Assembly: GCA_037045145.1 (NCBI GenBank)
Contig: JBAOIA010000011.1
Coordinates: 930,001 to 994,000, forward strand
Origin: Bacteroidia bacterium
GTDB taxonomy: Bacteria > Bacteroidota > Bacteroidia > AKYH767-A > OLB10
Direction: 5' to 3'
Length of the DNA: 64,000 nt
The position numbers and the translations under genes are program-made. The notes beneath the pieces were generated by a model. It was not told the DNA's origin and ran no database searches. It was given only the letters and a program-made list of their open reading frames with translations. Positions 18,535 to 27,549 of this stretch are shown here, piece by piece (positions within the stretch are counted from its first letter, which is position 1; each line of letters opens with the position of its first letter).

Positions 18535-18612
18535 TTAGGATGACTTTTTTTTAACTCTTAAAATAGTGTCCATTTTTGTGCTCTCCTTAAGACCTAATAG
18601 ACAATTTGTCAT
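18535..18612 (-). CDS. Possible leader peptide or small ORF
   Basis: A minus-strand reading frame with two in-frame ATGs (18612, 25 codons; 18573, 12 codons: MDTILRVKKKSS). The inner ATG is preceded at nine bases by AAGGAG, an unusually good Shine-Dalgarno sequence for this phylum. It lies between a consensus promoter (18660-18691) and the hairpin at 18499-18521. No amino acid is enriched enough to suggest classic attenuation, apart from a Lys run near the end. It could instead be part of a small noncoding RNA. Confidence 0.3.
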   Translation of the reverse strand: MTNCLLGLKESTKMDTILRVKKKSS

Positions 18613-18659
18613 CACTTTTTTTTCTCTCCTTTTCCCACTTTTTAATCTTGTTTGATGGA

Positions 18660-18691
18660 CAAAGGTAATTTCTAAATTTTTTGATTCCAAA
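18660..18691 (-). promoter_or_regulatory. Complete -33/-7 promoter for the leader and 2-hydroxyacid dehydrogenase
   Basis: Minus strand: TTTG (18691-18688), a 20-base spacer, then TACCTTTG (18667-18660). Both boxes match the Bacteroidota consensus with normal spacing. The transcript would start near 18655, about 185 bases before the dehydrogenase ATG. That is much longer than the other leaders in the window. The remaining gap to 18962 shows no gene; an AT-rich 87-codon frame in it looks accidental. Confidence 0.6.
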
Positions 18692-18962
18692 TACAAGGCA
18701 GTTAAGTATTTTTTCATGTTTGGCAAAAAATTTCTGTTGACTTTGATGAAACAGTTTCTTAAATTGCGGCATCTGGAAAATTCTTTACCATTTTGCAATC
18801 AGAGCAGAGAACCGGGATTGCTGGTGGTAAGTCACAAATATTCTATCGGATATATTGCTAAAGTTAGAATAAGGTAAGATTTAAGGAAGATTCTTCAGGT
18901 TTTTGGGTAACTCTTATGCAAGTGTGTAAGTATAACCATCAACGATAAAGATATAAACCGTT

Positions 18963-19160
18963 ATGCATGCATTAGACATATTACTTTTAGGAGGGGCGTT
19001 AGTCTGTTTTGTCTTGGCATATTTTATTGCCTCACGCCCAGCACGCGAGTCGCGCCAAAACAGTAAATCTAAGTCAAAGTGGAATCATGTAAAAATGGAC
19101 TCGGCCTCAACCGTTCATTCACCCGAGATGATGAAATATGTTCACGATAAAACAGGCTAA
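18963..19160 (+). CDS. Small single-pass membrane protein
   Basis: 65 residues: an N-terminal hydrophobic helix (LDILLLGGALVCFVLAYFIA, about 4-23) followed by a basic, Ser-rich tail (SRPARESRQNSKSKSKW) and a polar C-terminus ending MMKYVHDKTG. The positive charges after the helix predict the tail in the cytoplasm. The stop codon overlaps the recG stop by three bases in a convergent arrangement. No family recognised. The sharp membrane/basic-tail design makes a real gene likely. Confidence 0.6.
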   Translation: MHALDILLLGGALVCFVLAYFIASRPARESRQNSKSKSKWNHVKMDSASTVHSPEMMKYVHDKTG

Positions 19161-21253
19161 CTGACTTTGCTCCAGTTGGGTTGCTCTCGCAACTGATGTA
19201 ATTGGCGATTCAATATTTTATTCTCTTCTGAATTCAACAACGGGTCATCTTTCAAAATATGGATGACTGCATTTCTTGCCAGTTCTAATATTGCACCATC
19301 TTTTGCCAGCTCAGCAATTTTCAGGTTCAATAATCCGCTTTGCTGAATACCTGTAATATCTCCCGGACCACGCAGCTTTAAATCCGTTTCTGCAATTTGA
19401 AAACCATCATTAGTCTGAACCATTGTTTTTAGCCTTTCGCGGCCATCGGCAGATAATTTATTGCCCGACATTAAAATGCAAAACGACTGCTCTGCACCGC
19501 GACCTACACGTCCTCTTAACTGATGCAACTGCGACAATCCAAATCGCTCTGCATTTTCAATAATCATAACGGTGGCATTAGGCACGTTAACACCAACTTC
19601 TATTACCGTAGTAGCAATCATGATGTGTGTTTTGCCGTTTGCAAAAAGTTCCATCTCCTGCTCTTTTTCTTTTGCTTTCATTTTGCCATGAACCATACTC
19701 ACAAAATATTCGGGCAATGGAAAATCTTTGCGGATGTTATCATAGCCATCCATCAGGTTTTGAAGGTCTAATTTTTCTGATTCTTCAATTAAGGGAAACA
19801 CAATATAAATCTGCCGTCCAAGTTTAATTTGCTCTTTCATAAATCCAATAACACGAAGGCGTGATGAATCAAAAAGATGCATTGTTTTTATGGGCTTTCT
19901 TCCGGCAGGAAGTTCATCAATAACAGAAACATCAAGGTCGCCATAAAGGGTCATAGCTAAAGTGCGTGGAATGGGTGTTGCAGTCATCACCAGTACATGA
20001 GGTGGTTGTTGCCGCATCCAGAGTTTGGCACGTTGCTCTACACCAAAGCGGTGTTGCTCATCAATAATAACCAAGCCAAGGTCTTTAAATTTTACCCTGT
20101 CTTCAATCAATGCATGAGTGCCAATGAGGAGATGTGTTTCGTTGGATGCAATTTTTTCTATAATGGCTTTCTTTTTGGATTCAGATAGAGAACCTGTAAG
20201 CAATTCAACATTAACAGGTAGTTTTCCGAGCAATGCTGTTATTGTTTGAAAATGCTGAGCAGCTAAAATCTCCGTTGGCGCCATCAGGCAAGCCTGCTGT
20301 TTGTTATCTAAAGCTAATAGCATGGCGAATAAAGCAATTACCGTCTTACCACTACCAACATCACCTTGCAACAAGCGGTTCATTTGTTTTCCGCTTACAG
20401 TATCTTTTCTGATTTCTTTGAGTACGCGCTTTTGTGCCAGTGTCAATTCAAAAGGAAGATGCTCGCTGAAGAATGTGTTGAACAGATAACCAACTTCAGT
20501 AAACATACGTCCACTTTGGGTAGCATTTCTGTTTTGTTTGTTAAACAGTAATTTTAATTGAATATAAAATAGCTCTTCAAATTTTAAACGGAAGCGGGCA
20601 TTACGAAGTAGGTCCTCATTTTCCGGAAAGTGAATTTGAATCAATGCATCACGCAAAGGCATCAGATTAAAAGTCTTAATTAATTGAGGCGACAATGTTT
20701 CTTCAATCGAGGGTGGCAGGTCTTTAAGTGCCATACGCACAATCCGCATGATGCCCTTGCTGTCTAACCCTTTAACTTTAGATTTTTCTGTAGAGTAATA
20801 AAATGGTTGAAATCCTTTGAAAGGTTGTTCTTTAAATTTTTCCATCTCCTCAATTTCCGGATGGATGATACTCCATCTGCCATTAAATAAGACGGGTTTG
20901 CCGAACACAACATACGCTGTTCCGGCTTTCAGGGTGTCACGTATCCACGTTATTCCTTGAAACCAGACCAAATCCATTTGACCGCTTTCATCTTTAAAAA
21001 CTGCCTGCAGACGGGTAGTGCGTTTTTGTCCAAAGGCAGTGAGCGAGGTAAGTACTCCTTTTAGCTGCACATAAGGCAAACTGTCGTTAAGCTGAGAGAT
21101 AGTATAAAATTGCGACCTGTCAACGTAGCGAAAAGGAAAGTGATAAATAAGATCTGCAACGTTAAATATTTCCAGCTCTTTACGGAGAACAATAGCCCTT
21201 TGCGGACCCACTGTTTTAATAAACTCAATATCTTTTTGAAAGTATGACTGCAC
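19157..21253 (-). CDS. recG: ATP-dependent DNA helicase RecG
   Basis: Remodels stalled forks and branched recombination intermediates. The 698 residues are full length: an N-terminal helical segment (KDIEFIKTVGPQRA), the OB-fold wedge domain near 45-140, then two helicase domains with Walker A GDVGSGKT (297-304), DEQH (398-401), MTATPIPRTLAMT, and motif VI QLRGRVGRG, ending in the RecG tail (GPGDITGIQQSG). The start is GTG at 21253; the family's N-terminal motif follows at once. A TACCTTTG element ends five bases before the GTG, so the mRNA may be leaderless. Confidence 0.96.
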   Translation of the reverse strand: MQSYFQKDIEFIKTVGPQRAIVLRKELEIFNVADLIYHFPFRYVDRSQFYTISQLNDSLPYVQLKGVLTSLTAFGQKRTTRLQAVFKDESGQMDLVWFQGITWIRDTLKAGTAYVVFGKPVLFNGRWSIIHPEIEEMEKFKEQPFKGFQPFYYSTEKSKVKGLDSKGIMRIVRMALKDLPPSIEETLSPQLIKTFNLMPLRDALIQIHFPENEDLLRNARFRLKFEELFYIQLKLLFNKQNRNATQSGRMFTEVGYLFNTFFSEHLPFELTLAQKRVLKEIRKDTVSGKQMNRLLQGDVGSGKTVIALFAMLLALDNKQQACLMAPTEILAAQHFQTITALLGKLPVNVELLTGSLSESKKKAIIEKIASNETHLLIGTHALIEDRVKFKDLGLVIIDEQHRFGVEQRAKLWMRQQPPHVLVMTATPIPRTLAMTLYGDLDVSVIDELPAGRKPIKTMHLFDSSRLRVIGFMKEQIKLGRQIYIVFPLIEESEKLDLQNLMDGYDNIRKDFPLPEYFVSMVHGKMKAKEKEQEMELFANGKTHIMIATTVIEVGVNVPNATVMIIENAERFGLSQLHQLRGRVGRGAEQSFCILMSGNKLSADGRERLKTMVQTNDGFQIAETDLKLRGPGDITGIQQSGLLNLKIAELAKDGAILELARNAVIHILKDDPLLNSEENKILNRQLHQLREQPNWSKVS

Positions 21254-21258
21254 AGTTG

Positions 21259-21266
21259 CAAAGGTA
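21259..21266 (-). promoter_or_regulatory. -7 promoter element abutting recG
   Basis: Minus-strand TACCTTTG matches TAnnTTTG; only CAACT separates it from the GTG start of recG. Transcription would begin on or next to the start codon. Confidence 0.5.
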
Positions 21267-21631
21267 GGTCAGAATGAAGCACAAAAAGATTAGAATCATT
21301 ACCAGCATAAATGCAAAGAAAAATAAAGCATTAGATATCAAACCCCTGTGGACTAATATTTTCTTGCTATGCTATTTAAATTTGCAGGAACGAACTTACT
21401 GTGTTATAGGTATTACTTCAAAAGAATATAAAATCGGTTTTACTTTTAAACGTTAATCATTGTAAAGATAGTGATGAAATAAAGTGCAGGCTATTGTTGT
21501 GTAAATGTTTTACGAAAAAATATACATCAAAGTGTATCGTGTGGCTTGTGTATCAAGTTCAGATGGAACTCAAAATATGAACAGCTACAATACTGACACA
21601 ATAACTTTAAGGGTAAACTAGCAGTTAAATT
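21267..21631. other. Gene-free interval between recG and a T9SS gene
   Basis: AT-rich. A 60-codon plus-strand frame at 21274-21456 has no promoter and an odd composition, so it is not called. I see no clear terminator for the minus-strand T9SS gene that ends at 21632. Confidence 0.5.
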
Positions 21632-23941
21632 TTATTTCACCACTATTTTTCCTCTGTACGCTTTTCCTTCACCGTTAGGTGTAAGTTCGTAAATATATAA
21701 TCCTGAGTTAAACTTATCTAACGAAATCAATACTTCACCATTGGCGGTTTTATTTTGGTGAATCATTTTACCGGCCAATGAATAAACTGTAAGGTTATAT
21801 ACAGTGCCTCTGAGGTTATTAAATTTCAGCAACACTTTTTCAGAGGCAGGATTTGGCATAACTATTATATCAGATTTGTCAGGAGTGAGTTCATTCAGTC
21901 CTACAGGTATGACATAAACCATTGTATTTAATGTGGTGTTGGTTATAACAGGTTCGTTTAGGTCAAAATATATATCAGCTGTATTGTTAATCATTGTTCC
22001 GGCAAAAAGTCCACTATCTGTCTCAATAGAATATATCACATAACCATGACTTGCAGGCTCATTTGTATTACTGTCGGGAAGTAAAATATTATTAAATGTA
22101 AATAGTAATGCGCCTGTTTTCATATTTAAAGTAGGAGTCATAGGGTGACTGTAATCTTCAACCCGGAAAGTTTGCCAATTTAATTCCGGGTCTAAAAGGT
22201 CTCTGATTTGAACCGTAAAAGCAGTGTCGTTTCCTGTATTCTGAAAACGAACAGTGTAGTACAATCGTTCGTTCATTAATGTAAAATTTTGACTTTGCAC
22301 ACCCGGTGGGCTCACTGCTTTGTCGTTAGGGTCAAATGAACAAATAACCATTTGTGAATTTGTGCGTGAATGATTGAATACAACATTACTTCCATTGGTA
22401 AGTCTGATAATTCCTGTAACTCCAATAGTGTTGCCTGCTCCCGGAATGTTGAGCATAAAATATTTACTAAACGTAGAAAATAAATTCAGATTGGTAATGT
22501 TCCAAAACAAAGTATCACCCACTGTAAAATCAGGAGTGGCACTGGCAACCGTGATGTTACCTGAACAAACTATTCCAAGCACTCCATTTACCACAGCATT
22601 GCTTTGGTTACGGAAAGTTACGTAATAAGATTGTTGTGTATTGCATCTTGGCATTCCGAAAATAGTCAGTAAACCATCGTAGTAAGGTGTTCCTGTCTGA
22701 AATCCGAAATCTTTATTACTTGCTATGGAGTTATTAACGCTGAAATTATATGTAGCTGGTGTTGATGTAAGTGTGTATGCAGCCGTTGGTACATAAGTTA
22801 ATGTTTTATTACCGTTGCTGCATCCTATAGAATAGTCGCCATTGGCATCTGAGATGCCTGTAATACTATCAGGCATCAATGTTACATGATGATTTGGAAT
22901 TGGAATGTCTCCCGCATCAAAAACGCCATTGCTATTAGAGTCAAAATAAATTTTTCCGTTTACAATAGACTGCGCAGGACTTATGGCATTAGAAAAGGGT
23001 AAAATATGTCTGCCACTAAAAGGGCTTCCGGTTTGAATGGATAAATCGTATAGTCCAGTTAAAGCATTGGTAGGAATATTAAGGGTGATTTTAGCGGTAA
23101 CCTCATCCAATACCTGTACTTGTGTAAGCAGATTAGCACTATAATGACTGCCTGTTCCGTGTTTTACTATGGATGCCGATAAAATATTTCCATACACATT
23201 GGCACCCGTTTGAAACAGCGAGTCAGATACAATAGTAAGTATTACTGATTGACCTTGAACCAATACAGAAGGGGAAACAGAAATCAAGCCACTTCTTACA
23301 CCGAAATCATTTCCTGAAGCATTGTTATTATTGATAGTTACACTGTGATTAGGCGAGGAAGTTGAAAAGAAAAATATGCTGTTAGGATTGTTTACCCATG
23401 AAACTGTGTAACTGCCATTGGTAACAGCAATTGAATAATTACCATTGGCATCAGTATTATATACATGGTTTTGGGGCATGATTTTAACGGATGATCCCGC
23501 TATTCCTGATTCTGATGCATCTTTTACACCATTATTATTGAGGTCTTCATAAACCTGTCCGGTTATGTAACCATCAGGCGAGCCTACTTTAACAGCAGAA
23601 GGTAATATGATGTCGTATGCAAATCCTTGCATAGGATCAAAATTCAAAACATACAAATCATAGAAACCTATTGGAATTCCTGTTGATGGAATTAGAAAAG
23701 CGCCTGTAAAATGTTCATCATCTATTACATTTATGTTGTACATAGGAATTGTCACACCGCCTAAGAATAAATGCCCTGTTGTAGAAGAATTTTGAAATAA
23801 GGTGTTTGCACCTGTAATGGTTGCACTGAGTGTTTGACCTAAAGCTACGGTGTCGGGAGTAATAGAAACTAATACCGGTTGTTGTGCTTGACTAAACGTA
23901 AAAGTGTTAATCAGGAGAAATAAAATGTAAAATCTTTTCAT
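21632..23941 (-). CDS. T9SS surface protein with SdrD-B-like repeats
   Basis: 769 residues from the ATG at 23941, which begins a clean signal peptide (MKRFYILFLLINTFTFSQAQ). An N-terminal Ig/IPT-like domain (VLVSITPDTVALGQTLSATITG) and a sister copy alternate with two Cna-B/SdrD-B-like domains. Each of these carries a Ca-loop-like motif: YEDLNNNGVKDASESG and YFDSNSNGVFDAGD, followed by GNYSI or GDYSI. A C-terminal repeat domain (DPNDKAVSPPG, YTVRFQNTGNDTAF, DIYFDLNEPVITNT) is the DUF11-like module common before sorting domains. The type A sorting domain starts near IVMPNPASEKVLLKF. Likely a stalk-like surface protein. A -7 element lies 28 bases upstream. Confidence 0.92.
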   Translation of the reverse strand: MKRFYILFLLINTFTFSQAQQPVLVSITPDTVALGQTLSATITGANTLFQNSSTTGHLFLGGVTIPMYNINVIDDEHFTGAFLIPSTGIPIGFYDLYVLNFDPMQGFAYDIILPSAVKVGSPDGYITGQVYEDLNNNGVKDASESGIAGSSVKIMPQNHVYNTDANGNYSIAVTNGSYTVSWVNNPNSIFFFSTSSPNHSVTINNNNASGNDFGVRSGLISVSPSVLVQGQSVILTIVSDSLFQTGANVYGNILSASIVKHGTGSHYSANLLTQVQVLDEVTAKITLNIPTNALTGLYDLSIQTGSPFSGRHILPFSNAISPAQSIVNGKIYFDSNSNGVFDAGDIPIPNHHVTLMPDSITGISDANGDYSIGCSNGNKTLTYVPTAAYTLTSTPATYNFSVNNSIASNKDFGFQTGTPYYDGLLTIFGMPRCNTQQSYYVTFRNQSNAVVNGVLGIVCSGNITVASATPDFTVGDTLFWNITNLNLFSTFSKYFMLNIPGAGNTIGVTGIIRLTNGSNVVFNHSRTNSQMVICSFDPNDKAVSPPGVQSQNFTLMNERLYYTVRFQNTGNDTAFTVQIRDLLDPELNWQTFRVEDYSHPMTPTLNMKTGALLFTFNNILLPDSNTNEPASHGYVIYSIETDSGLFAGTMINNTADIYFDLNEPVITNTTLNTMVYVIPVGLNELTPDKSDIIVMPNPASEKVLLKFNNLRGTVYNLTVYSLAGKMIHQNKTANGEVLISLDKFNSGLYIYELTPNGEGKAYRGKIVVK

Positions 23942-23968
23942 AGATTTAAATTTAAAATTGTAGATAAG

Positions 23969-23976
23969 CAAAACTA
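23969..23976 (-). promoter_or_regulatory. -7 promoter element of the 769-aa T9SS gene
   Basis: Minus-strand TAGTTTTG matches TAnnTTTG, 27 bases before the ATG; predicted leader about 23 bases. The rest of the gap to 24271 is AT-rich and holds only a short inverted repeat (AAAGGC/GCCTTT near 24242-24258). Confidence 0.45.
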
Positions 23977-24271
23977 TAGTAAAAATTTATGAAAAAGAAT
24001 AGCTATAACTAATCTTTCTATAGGCATTATAATCAAGCGCATAGAGCATGTATTTTGTGTTATTGTTTTGCACAAACTAATGGTATGATGTCTCCAGAAA
24101 ACCTAAGAGTATCGTAGGTGGCGGTATCGGTTTGTTTAATTTAAAAATGTGTTTTTTTCAACTGGTTGGTGGTGTTGAATGTTTATGGAACAGAACGTGT
24201 CCCGTGCAACGTTAGGTTGTTCGTGTCTTGATAAGTTAATGAAAGGCTAACGGCCTTTAGATCTTAAACCC

Positions 24272-24310
24272 CATAAAAATTAAAATCCCCGATTGCGTGA
24301 ACAACCGGGG
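24272..24310 (-). terminator. Intrinsic terminator of the cold-shock gene
   Basis: Minus strand: CCCCGGTTG pairs with CAATCGGGG (9 pairs, one G-T) around TTCACG, followed by ATTTTAATTTTTAT. It begins about 37 bases beyond the csp stop codon. Confidence 0.8.
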
Positions 24311-24347
24311 AATAACATTAAAAAATTACAAATAATCTATAGGATTA

Positions 24348-24542
24348 TTACTGTTGCTTTTTAACATTTACGGCATTTAAGCCTTTTTTGCCTTGAACTA
24401 CTTCATAGGTAACAAGGTCATTGTCCGCGATGCGGTCAATTAATCCTGTTTGATGAACAAATAGGTCACGACCACCTTCATCTTCAACGATAAATCCAAA
24501 TCCTTTGGAGTTGTTGTAGAATTTTACTTTTCCGGTTTTCAT
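24348..24542 (-). CDS. Cold-shock domain protein
   Basis: A 64-residue single OB-fold nucleic-acid-binding protein acting as an RNA chaperone. Both RNA-binding motifs are present: KGFGFI (RNP1) and DLFVHQ (RNP2), within the usual MKTGKVKFYNNSKGFGFI start and the NVKKQQ end. The gene is a single unit, with a -7 element 33 bases upstream and a terminator downstream. The short leader lacks room for the long cold-shock 5' UTR known from E. coli cspA, so that type of thermosensor is not expected. Which csp paralogue it is cannot be told. Confidence 0.95.
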   Translation of the reverse strand: MKTGKVKFYNNSKGFGFIVEDEGGRDLFVHQTGLIDRIADNDLVTYEVVQGKKGLNAVNVKKQQ

Positions 24543-24575
24543 TAAATAAAGAATTAAATTTGTGAATTAATGCTG

Positions 24576-24583
24576 CAAAAGTA
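24576..24583 (-). promoter_or_regulatory. -7 promoter element of the cold-shock gene
   Basis: Minus-strand TACTTTTG followed by CA matches TAnnTTTG; predicted leader about 29 bases. It lies in the 97-base divergent region with the adenine deaminase gene. Confidence 0.5.
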
Positions 24584-24639
24584 AACTAAATTAGTTACCA
24601 TCTCATAAAAATTTAAATTATTTATTTTCAAATCAGCCT

Positions 24640-26259
24640 ATGGCTTCATTTAGCGGAAACATTATTGACATTTTTAACCGTAGGATTTATCCCGGGACAG
24701 TTCATTTTAACCATGGAAAAGTAACTGCAATTTCAGAGGAAGATGCTGTTTATAACCACTATCTGCTACCCGGGTTTACAGATGCGCATATCCACATTGA
24801 AAGCAGCATGCTGGTGCCTTATGAGTTTGCCCGCATTGCACTGTTGCATGGTACGGTTGCCACCGTTAGCGATCCGCATGAAATTGCCAATGTTTGTGGC
24901 ATGAAGGGCGTGGAGTACATGATTGAGAATGCTAAAGATGCCAAATTGAAATTTAATTTTGGAGCACCTTCCTGTGTACCGGCTACGGCTTTTGAAACTG
25001 CCGGTGCCACCCTTAACTCCGAAGATGTGGCATTGCTGCTATCGAGACCTGATATTCGCTACCTGAGCGAAATGATGAACTACCCCGGTGTACTTTTTGG
25101 TGATAGCGAGGTGATGAAAAAAATTGAGGCTGCTCACAAACTACATAAAGTGGTTGATGGTCATGCTCCCGGATTAAGAGGTGACGATGCCAGAAAATAT
25201 ATAGCGGCAGGCATAACTACCGATCACGAATGTTTTTCTCTTGAAGAAGCGTTGGATAAGGTAAATGCAGGAATGAAAATTCTGATTCGAGAAGGCTCTG
25301 CTGCTCGAAATTTTGAAGCCTTGCATTCGCTCATCACCTCACATACGGCTATGACCATGCTGTGCAGCGATGACAAGCACCCTGATGAATTGCTTAATGG
25401 ACACCTGAATCAATTAGTTGTGCGCGCACTCAAAAACGGACACAGCCTATTCGATGTATTGCAATGTGCCTGTGTTAATCCTGTGTTGCATTATGGTTTA
25501 TCTGTAGGATTACTTCGGGTTGGCGATCCGGCTGATTTTATAGTCGTTAATAATACGGAACAATTCAAAGTGCTTCAGACATGGATTAATGGAGAATGTG
25601 TTGCTAAAGATGGACATACATCATTGACAAATCGTAGTCATGCTCCAATAAATAATTTTTATGCATGGCATGTTTCGGTTCAGGATGTTGAAGTGAAAAA
25701 AAATTCAGCTTCGGTTAAAGTAATAGAAGCATTGGATGGCCAGTTAATTACTAACTGTATTCGGGCAAAACCATTGGAAAAAGACGGACTGTGGGTGAGT
25801 AATCCGGAAAATGATATTCTTAAAATAGCAGTCGTTAACCGCTATAGTAAACAAAAACCTGTTGTAGGATTTGTTAAAAATTTTGGTTTAAAGTATGGCG
25901 CCATCGCTTCAACAGTTGCGCACGATTCGCATAATATAATTGTCACCGGTGTTAGTGATGCTGATATTGTTGAAGCTATAAATTTATTGATGCAATCGGG
26001 TGGAGGATTGAGTGCAGTTTCCGGAGGAGACAAAAAAGTTATTGCCCTGCCTGTTGCCGGGTTGATGAGTGACAGAAGTTGCGAAGAAATAGGTCACCAT
26101 TATGCAAATATTGATAATATGGCTAAACAAATGGGTGCTACACTTAGAGCACCATTTATGACCCTCTCTTTTATGGCATTATTAGTTATTCCACATTTTA
26201 AAATTGGTGACAAAGGACTATTCGATGCCGAAAAGTTTGAGTTGACCACAATGGAGTGA
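24640..26259 (+). CDS. ade: Adenine deaminase
   Basis: Converts adenine to hypoxanthine and ammonia for purine salvage. The 539 residues follow the amidohydrolase-type adenine deaminase pattern. There is a short N-terminal beta domain (GNIIDIFNRRIYPG), metal-binding LPGFTDAHIHIESSM, VATVSDPHEIANVCG, GHAPGLRG, TTDHECFS, and CSDDKHPDELL. The C-terminal domain is closed by GGLSAVSGGDKKVIALPVAGLMS. It is slightly shorter than the Bacillus enzyme. The ATG at 24640 directly precedes the N-terminal strand. Downstream pterin dehydratase lies 45 bases away on the same strand. Confidence 0.95.
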   Translation: MASFSGNIIDIFNRRIYPGTVHFNHGKVTAISEEDAVYNHYLLPGFTDAHIHIESSMLVPYEFARIALLHGTVATVSDPHEIANVCGMKGVEYMIENAKDAKLKFNFGAPSCVPATAFETAGATLNSEDVALLLSRPDIRYLSEMMNYPGVLFGDSEVMKKIEAAHKLHKVVDGHAPGLRGDDARKYIAAGITTDHECFSLEEALDKVNAGMKILIREGSAARNFEALHSLITSHTAMTMLCSDDKHPDELLNGHLNQLVVRALKNGHSLFDVLQCACVNPVLHYGLSVGLLRVGDPADFIVVNNTEQFKVLQTWINGECVAKDGHTSLTNRSHAPINNFYAWHVSVQDVEVKKNSASVKVIEALDGQLITNCIRAKPLEKDGLWVSNPENDILKIAVVNRYSKQKPVVGFVKNFGLKYGAIASTVAHDSHNIIVTGVSDADIVEAINLLMQSGGGLSAVSGGDKKVIALPVAGLMSDRSCEEIGHHYANIDNMAKQMGATLRAPFMTLSFMALLVIPHFKIGDKGLFDAEKFELTTME

Positions 26260-26304
26260 AATTCTAAGTTATTTGCTGAATTGTTACTTTTACAAAAAAA
26301 CGCA

Positions 26305-26556
26305 ATGTGGCAAGAAGTAAATAATTCGTTGGAACGAAGTTTTATGTTTAATGATTTTAAACAGGCATTTGCATTTATGACACATGTAGCTTTTATAGCA
26401 GAAAAAATGAATCATCATCCGGATTGGAGTAATGTTTATAATAAAGTCGTTATTAGGTTAAACACACACGATGCAGGTAGTGTAGTTACTGAAAAAGATC
26501 ATAAACTTGCAGCAGCAATTGATGTTGTTTTCAATCAAATAAATCAAAAAGTATGA
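26305..26556 (+). CDS. 4a-hydroxytetrahydrobiopterin dehydratase (pterin carbinolamine dehydratase)
   Basis: Dehydrates 4a-hydroxytetrahydropterin after aromatic amino-acid hydroxylation. The 83-residue protein has the family's compact form: [41 protein letters not shown], with the paired active-site histidines in MNHHPDW, then [20 protein letters not shown] with the third His in NTHD. The ATG at 26305 gives the standard start; an upstream TTG does not. A near-consensus TACTTTTA lies at 26285-26292. It overlaps the next gene by ATGA. No hydroxylase partner is in the window, so its physiological role is uncertain. Confidence 0.92.
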   Translation: MWQEVNNSLERSFMFNDFKQAFAFMTHVAFIAEKMNHHPDWSNVYNKVVIRLNTHDAGSVVTEKDHKLAAAIDVVFNQINQKV

Positions 26557-26927
26557 GCCGATTAAAAAAGTTTTTTATCTGGGTTGTTGTTCTTGCCGTA
26601 ATCGGAACAGTATTATATTTTCTTGCCGGAAGCTATACCTATTCCGAAGGAACACAAACGGGATATCTGGTAAAATTTTCACGTCAGGGATATGTTTTTA
26701 AAACTTATGAAGGTGAGCTGAACCTTGGCGGTATGAATGCTGAAAGCAATTCTGTTGTAAATAACCTCTGGCACTTTTCTGTAGATGCAGACGATCAGGC
26801 TGCCATTGACAGCTTAAGAGTAAGCGAAGGACGTGTCATTAAAGTTTATTACCGCGAAATTGTACGTAACTATGCCTGGCAGGGCGAAACACCTTATTTT
26901 GTTTATAAAGTAGAAAAAGTGAAGTAG
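26553..26927 (+). CDS. Membrane-anchored protein of unknown function
   Basis: 124 residues: a basic start, one membrane helix ([20 protein letters not shown], about 7-26), then an exported domain of about 95 residues. That domain has the phrases [38 protein letters not shown] and [28 protein letters not shown] recognise it as a conserved Bacteroidota family that databases sometimes mislabel as 6-phosphogluconate dehydrogenase. It lacks any NADP-binding or catalytic feature of that enzyme. Coupled to the pterin dehydratase by ATGA. Confidence 0.8.
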   Translation: MSRLKKFFIWVVVLAVIGTVLYFLAGSYTYSEGTQTGYLVKFSRQGYVFKTYEGELNLGGMNAESNSVVNNLWHFSVDADDQAAIDSLRVSEGRVIKVYYREIVRNYAWQGETPYFVYKVEKVK

Positions 26928-26931
26928 CCTT

Positions 26932-27501
26932 CTAGCCTAAACGATGTGTGATAATTGAATTTATTTTTACCATCAGTTGCGAGGGTCGGTAAGTGCGCCA
27001 GTTAAGATTATCAAGTTCGCCACCAAATAGCAAGTAGTAATCAATATTGGCACGTTGCATTTCAGACAAAACATGATCTCTGAAATTGATAGCGGCAATC
27101 CATCCGGTTTCATTTACTTCTTCAAACCACTCCTGATAGTAACAATCGTCCGAACCGTGAAAATTGAGGATGTTTTCACCAATGAGAATAAAACGGCTTA
27201 TTCCATGCTCCATCAAATTTTCAATTATATCTCTTTTTAAGGTCATGATATCATTGTTGATAGCATCATTCCATTCGCCCATCAATTCAATGATAGCAAA
27301 AGACTTTTCATAGTCGCAATAAATTATTTTAATATAAAGAGTTGGAGAGCCAAAGTCGTCCCACTGCGGATGAATAAAATAGTTGTATATGGTATTGCTA
27401 TATTCAAATTCACTGTAAACCCTTCCATAAAATGGACTCAATTCATCTTCTGCCGATGAGTATAAATCTATCCAGTTATAAAAAGGCTGTATGTCCTGCA
27501 T
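26932..27501 (-). CDS. Cytosolic hypothetical protein
   Basis: 189 residues, acidic and rich in Tyr, Trp and Ile, with no signal peptide or membrane helix. It reads as an alpha/beta domain: MQDIQPFYNWIDLYSSAEDE, then YNYFIHPQWDDFGSPTLYIKIIYCDYE, ISRFILIGENILNFHGSDDCYYQEW, and a C-terminal NWRTYRPSQLMVKI. No catalytic motif is recognised. It converges with the 124-aa gene across five bases. Its promoter overlaps the end of murQ, which lies just upstream on the same strand. Confidence 0.75.
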   Translation of the reverse strand: MQDIQPFYNWIDLYSSAEDELSPFYGRVYSEFEYSNTIYNYFIHPQWDDFGSPTLYIKIIYCDYEKSFAIIELMGEWNDAINNDIMTLKRDIIENLMEHGISRFILIGENILNFHGSDDCYYQEWFEEVNETGWIAAINFRDHVLSEMQRANIDYYLLFGGELDNLNWRTYRPSQLMVKINSIITHRLG

Positions 27502-27518
27502 TGTATTATTTGAAAATG

Positions 27519-27549
27519 CAAAATTACAACAGACAATTTCAAACTACAA
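27519..27549 (-). promoter_or_regulatory. -33/-7 promoter of the 189-aa hypothetical gene
   Basis: Minus strand: TTG (27549-27547), 20-base spacer, TAATTTTG (27526-27519). The -33 box lies inside the 3' end of murQ. Leader about 13 bases. Confidence 0.55.

Noticed and set aside
18540..18612. Faint likeness of the mini-ORF start (MTNCLLG, EST, D) to the MraZ N-terminus, hinting at an mraZ remnant
   Set aside because: About nine matches with two gaps in 18-20 residues, and no second half. It is within chance for such a short sequence.
18535..18798. An 87-codon minus-strand frame in the gap before the 2-hydroxyacid dehydrogenase
   Set aside because: Most of it lies upstream of or across the predicted promoter and has an implausible composition. 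Only the short 3' ATG-to-stop part is kept as a possible leader ORF.
21274..21456. A 60-codon plus-strand frame upstream of recG
   Set aside because: It overlaps the recG promoter region in antisense, has no promoter of its own and no recognisable features.
24242..24258. AAAGGC/GCCTTT inverted repeat as a second terminator
   Set aside because: No T-run follows on either strand, and a much better terminator lies just upstream for csp.
26553..26927. 6-phosphogluconate dehydrogenase label for the 124-aa protein
   Set aside because: It is a short membrane-anchored protein without any NADP-binding or catalytic motif of that enzyme.
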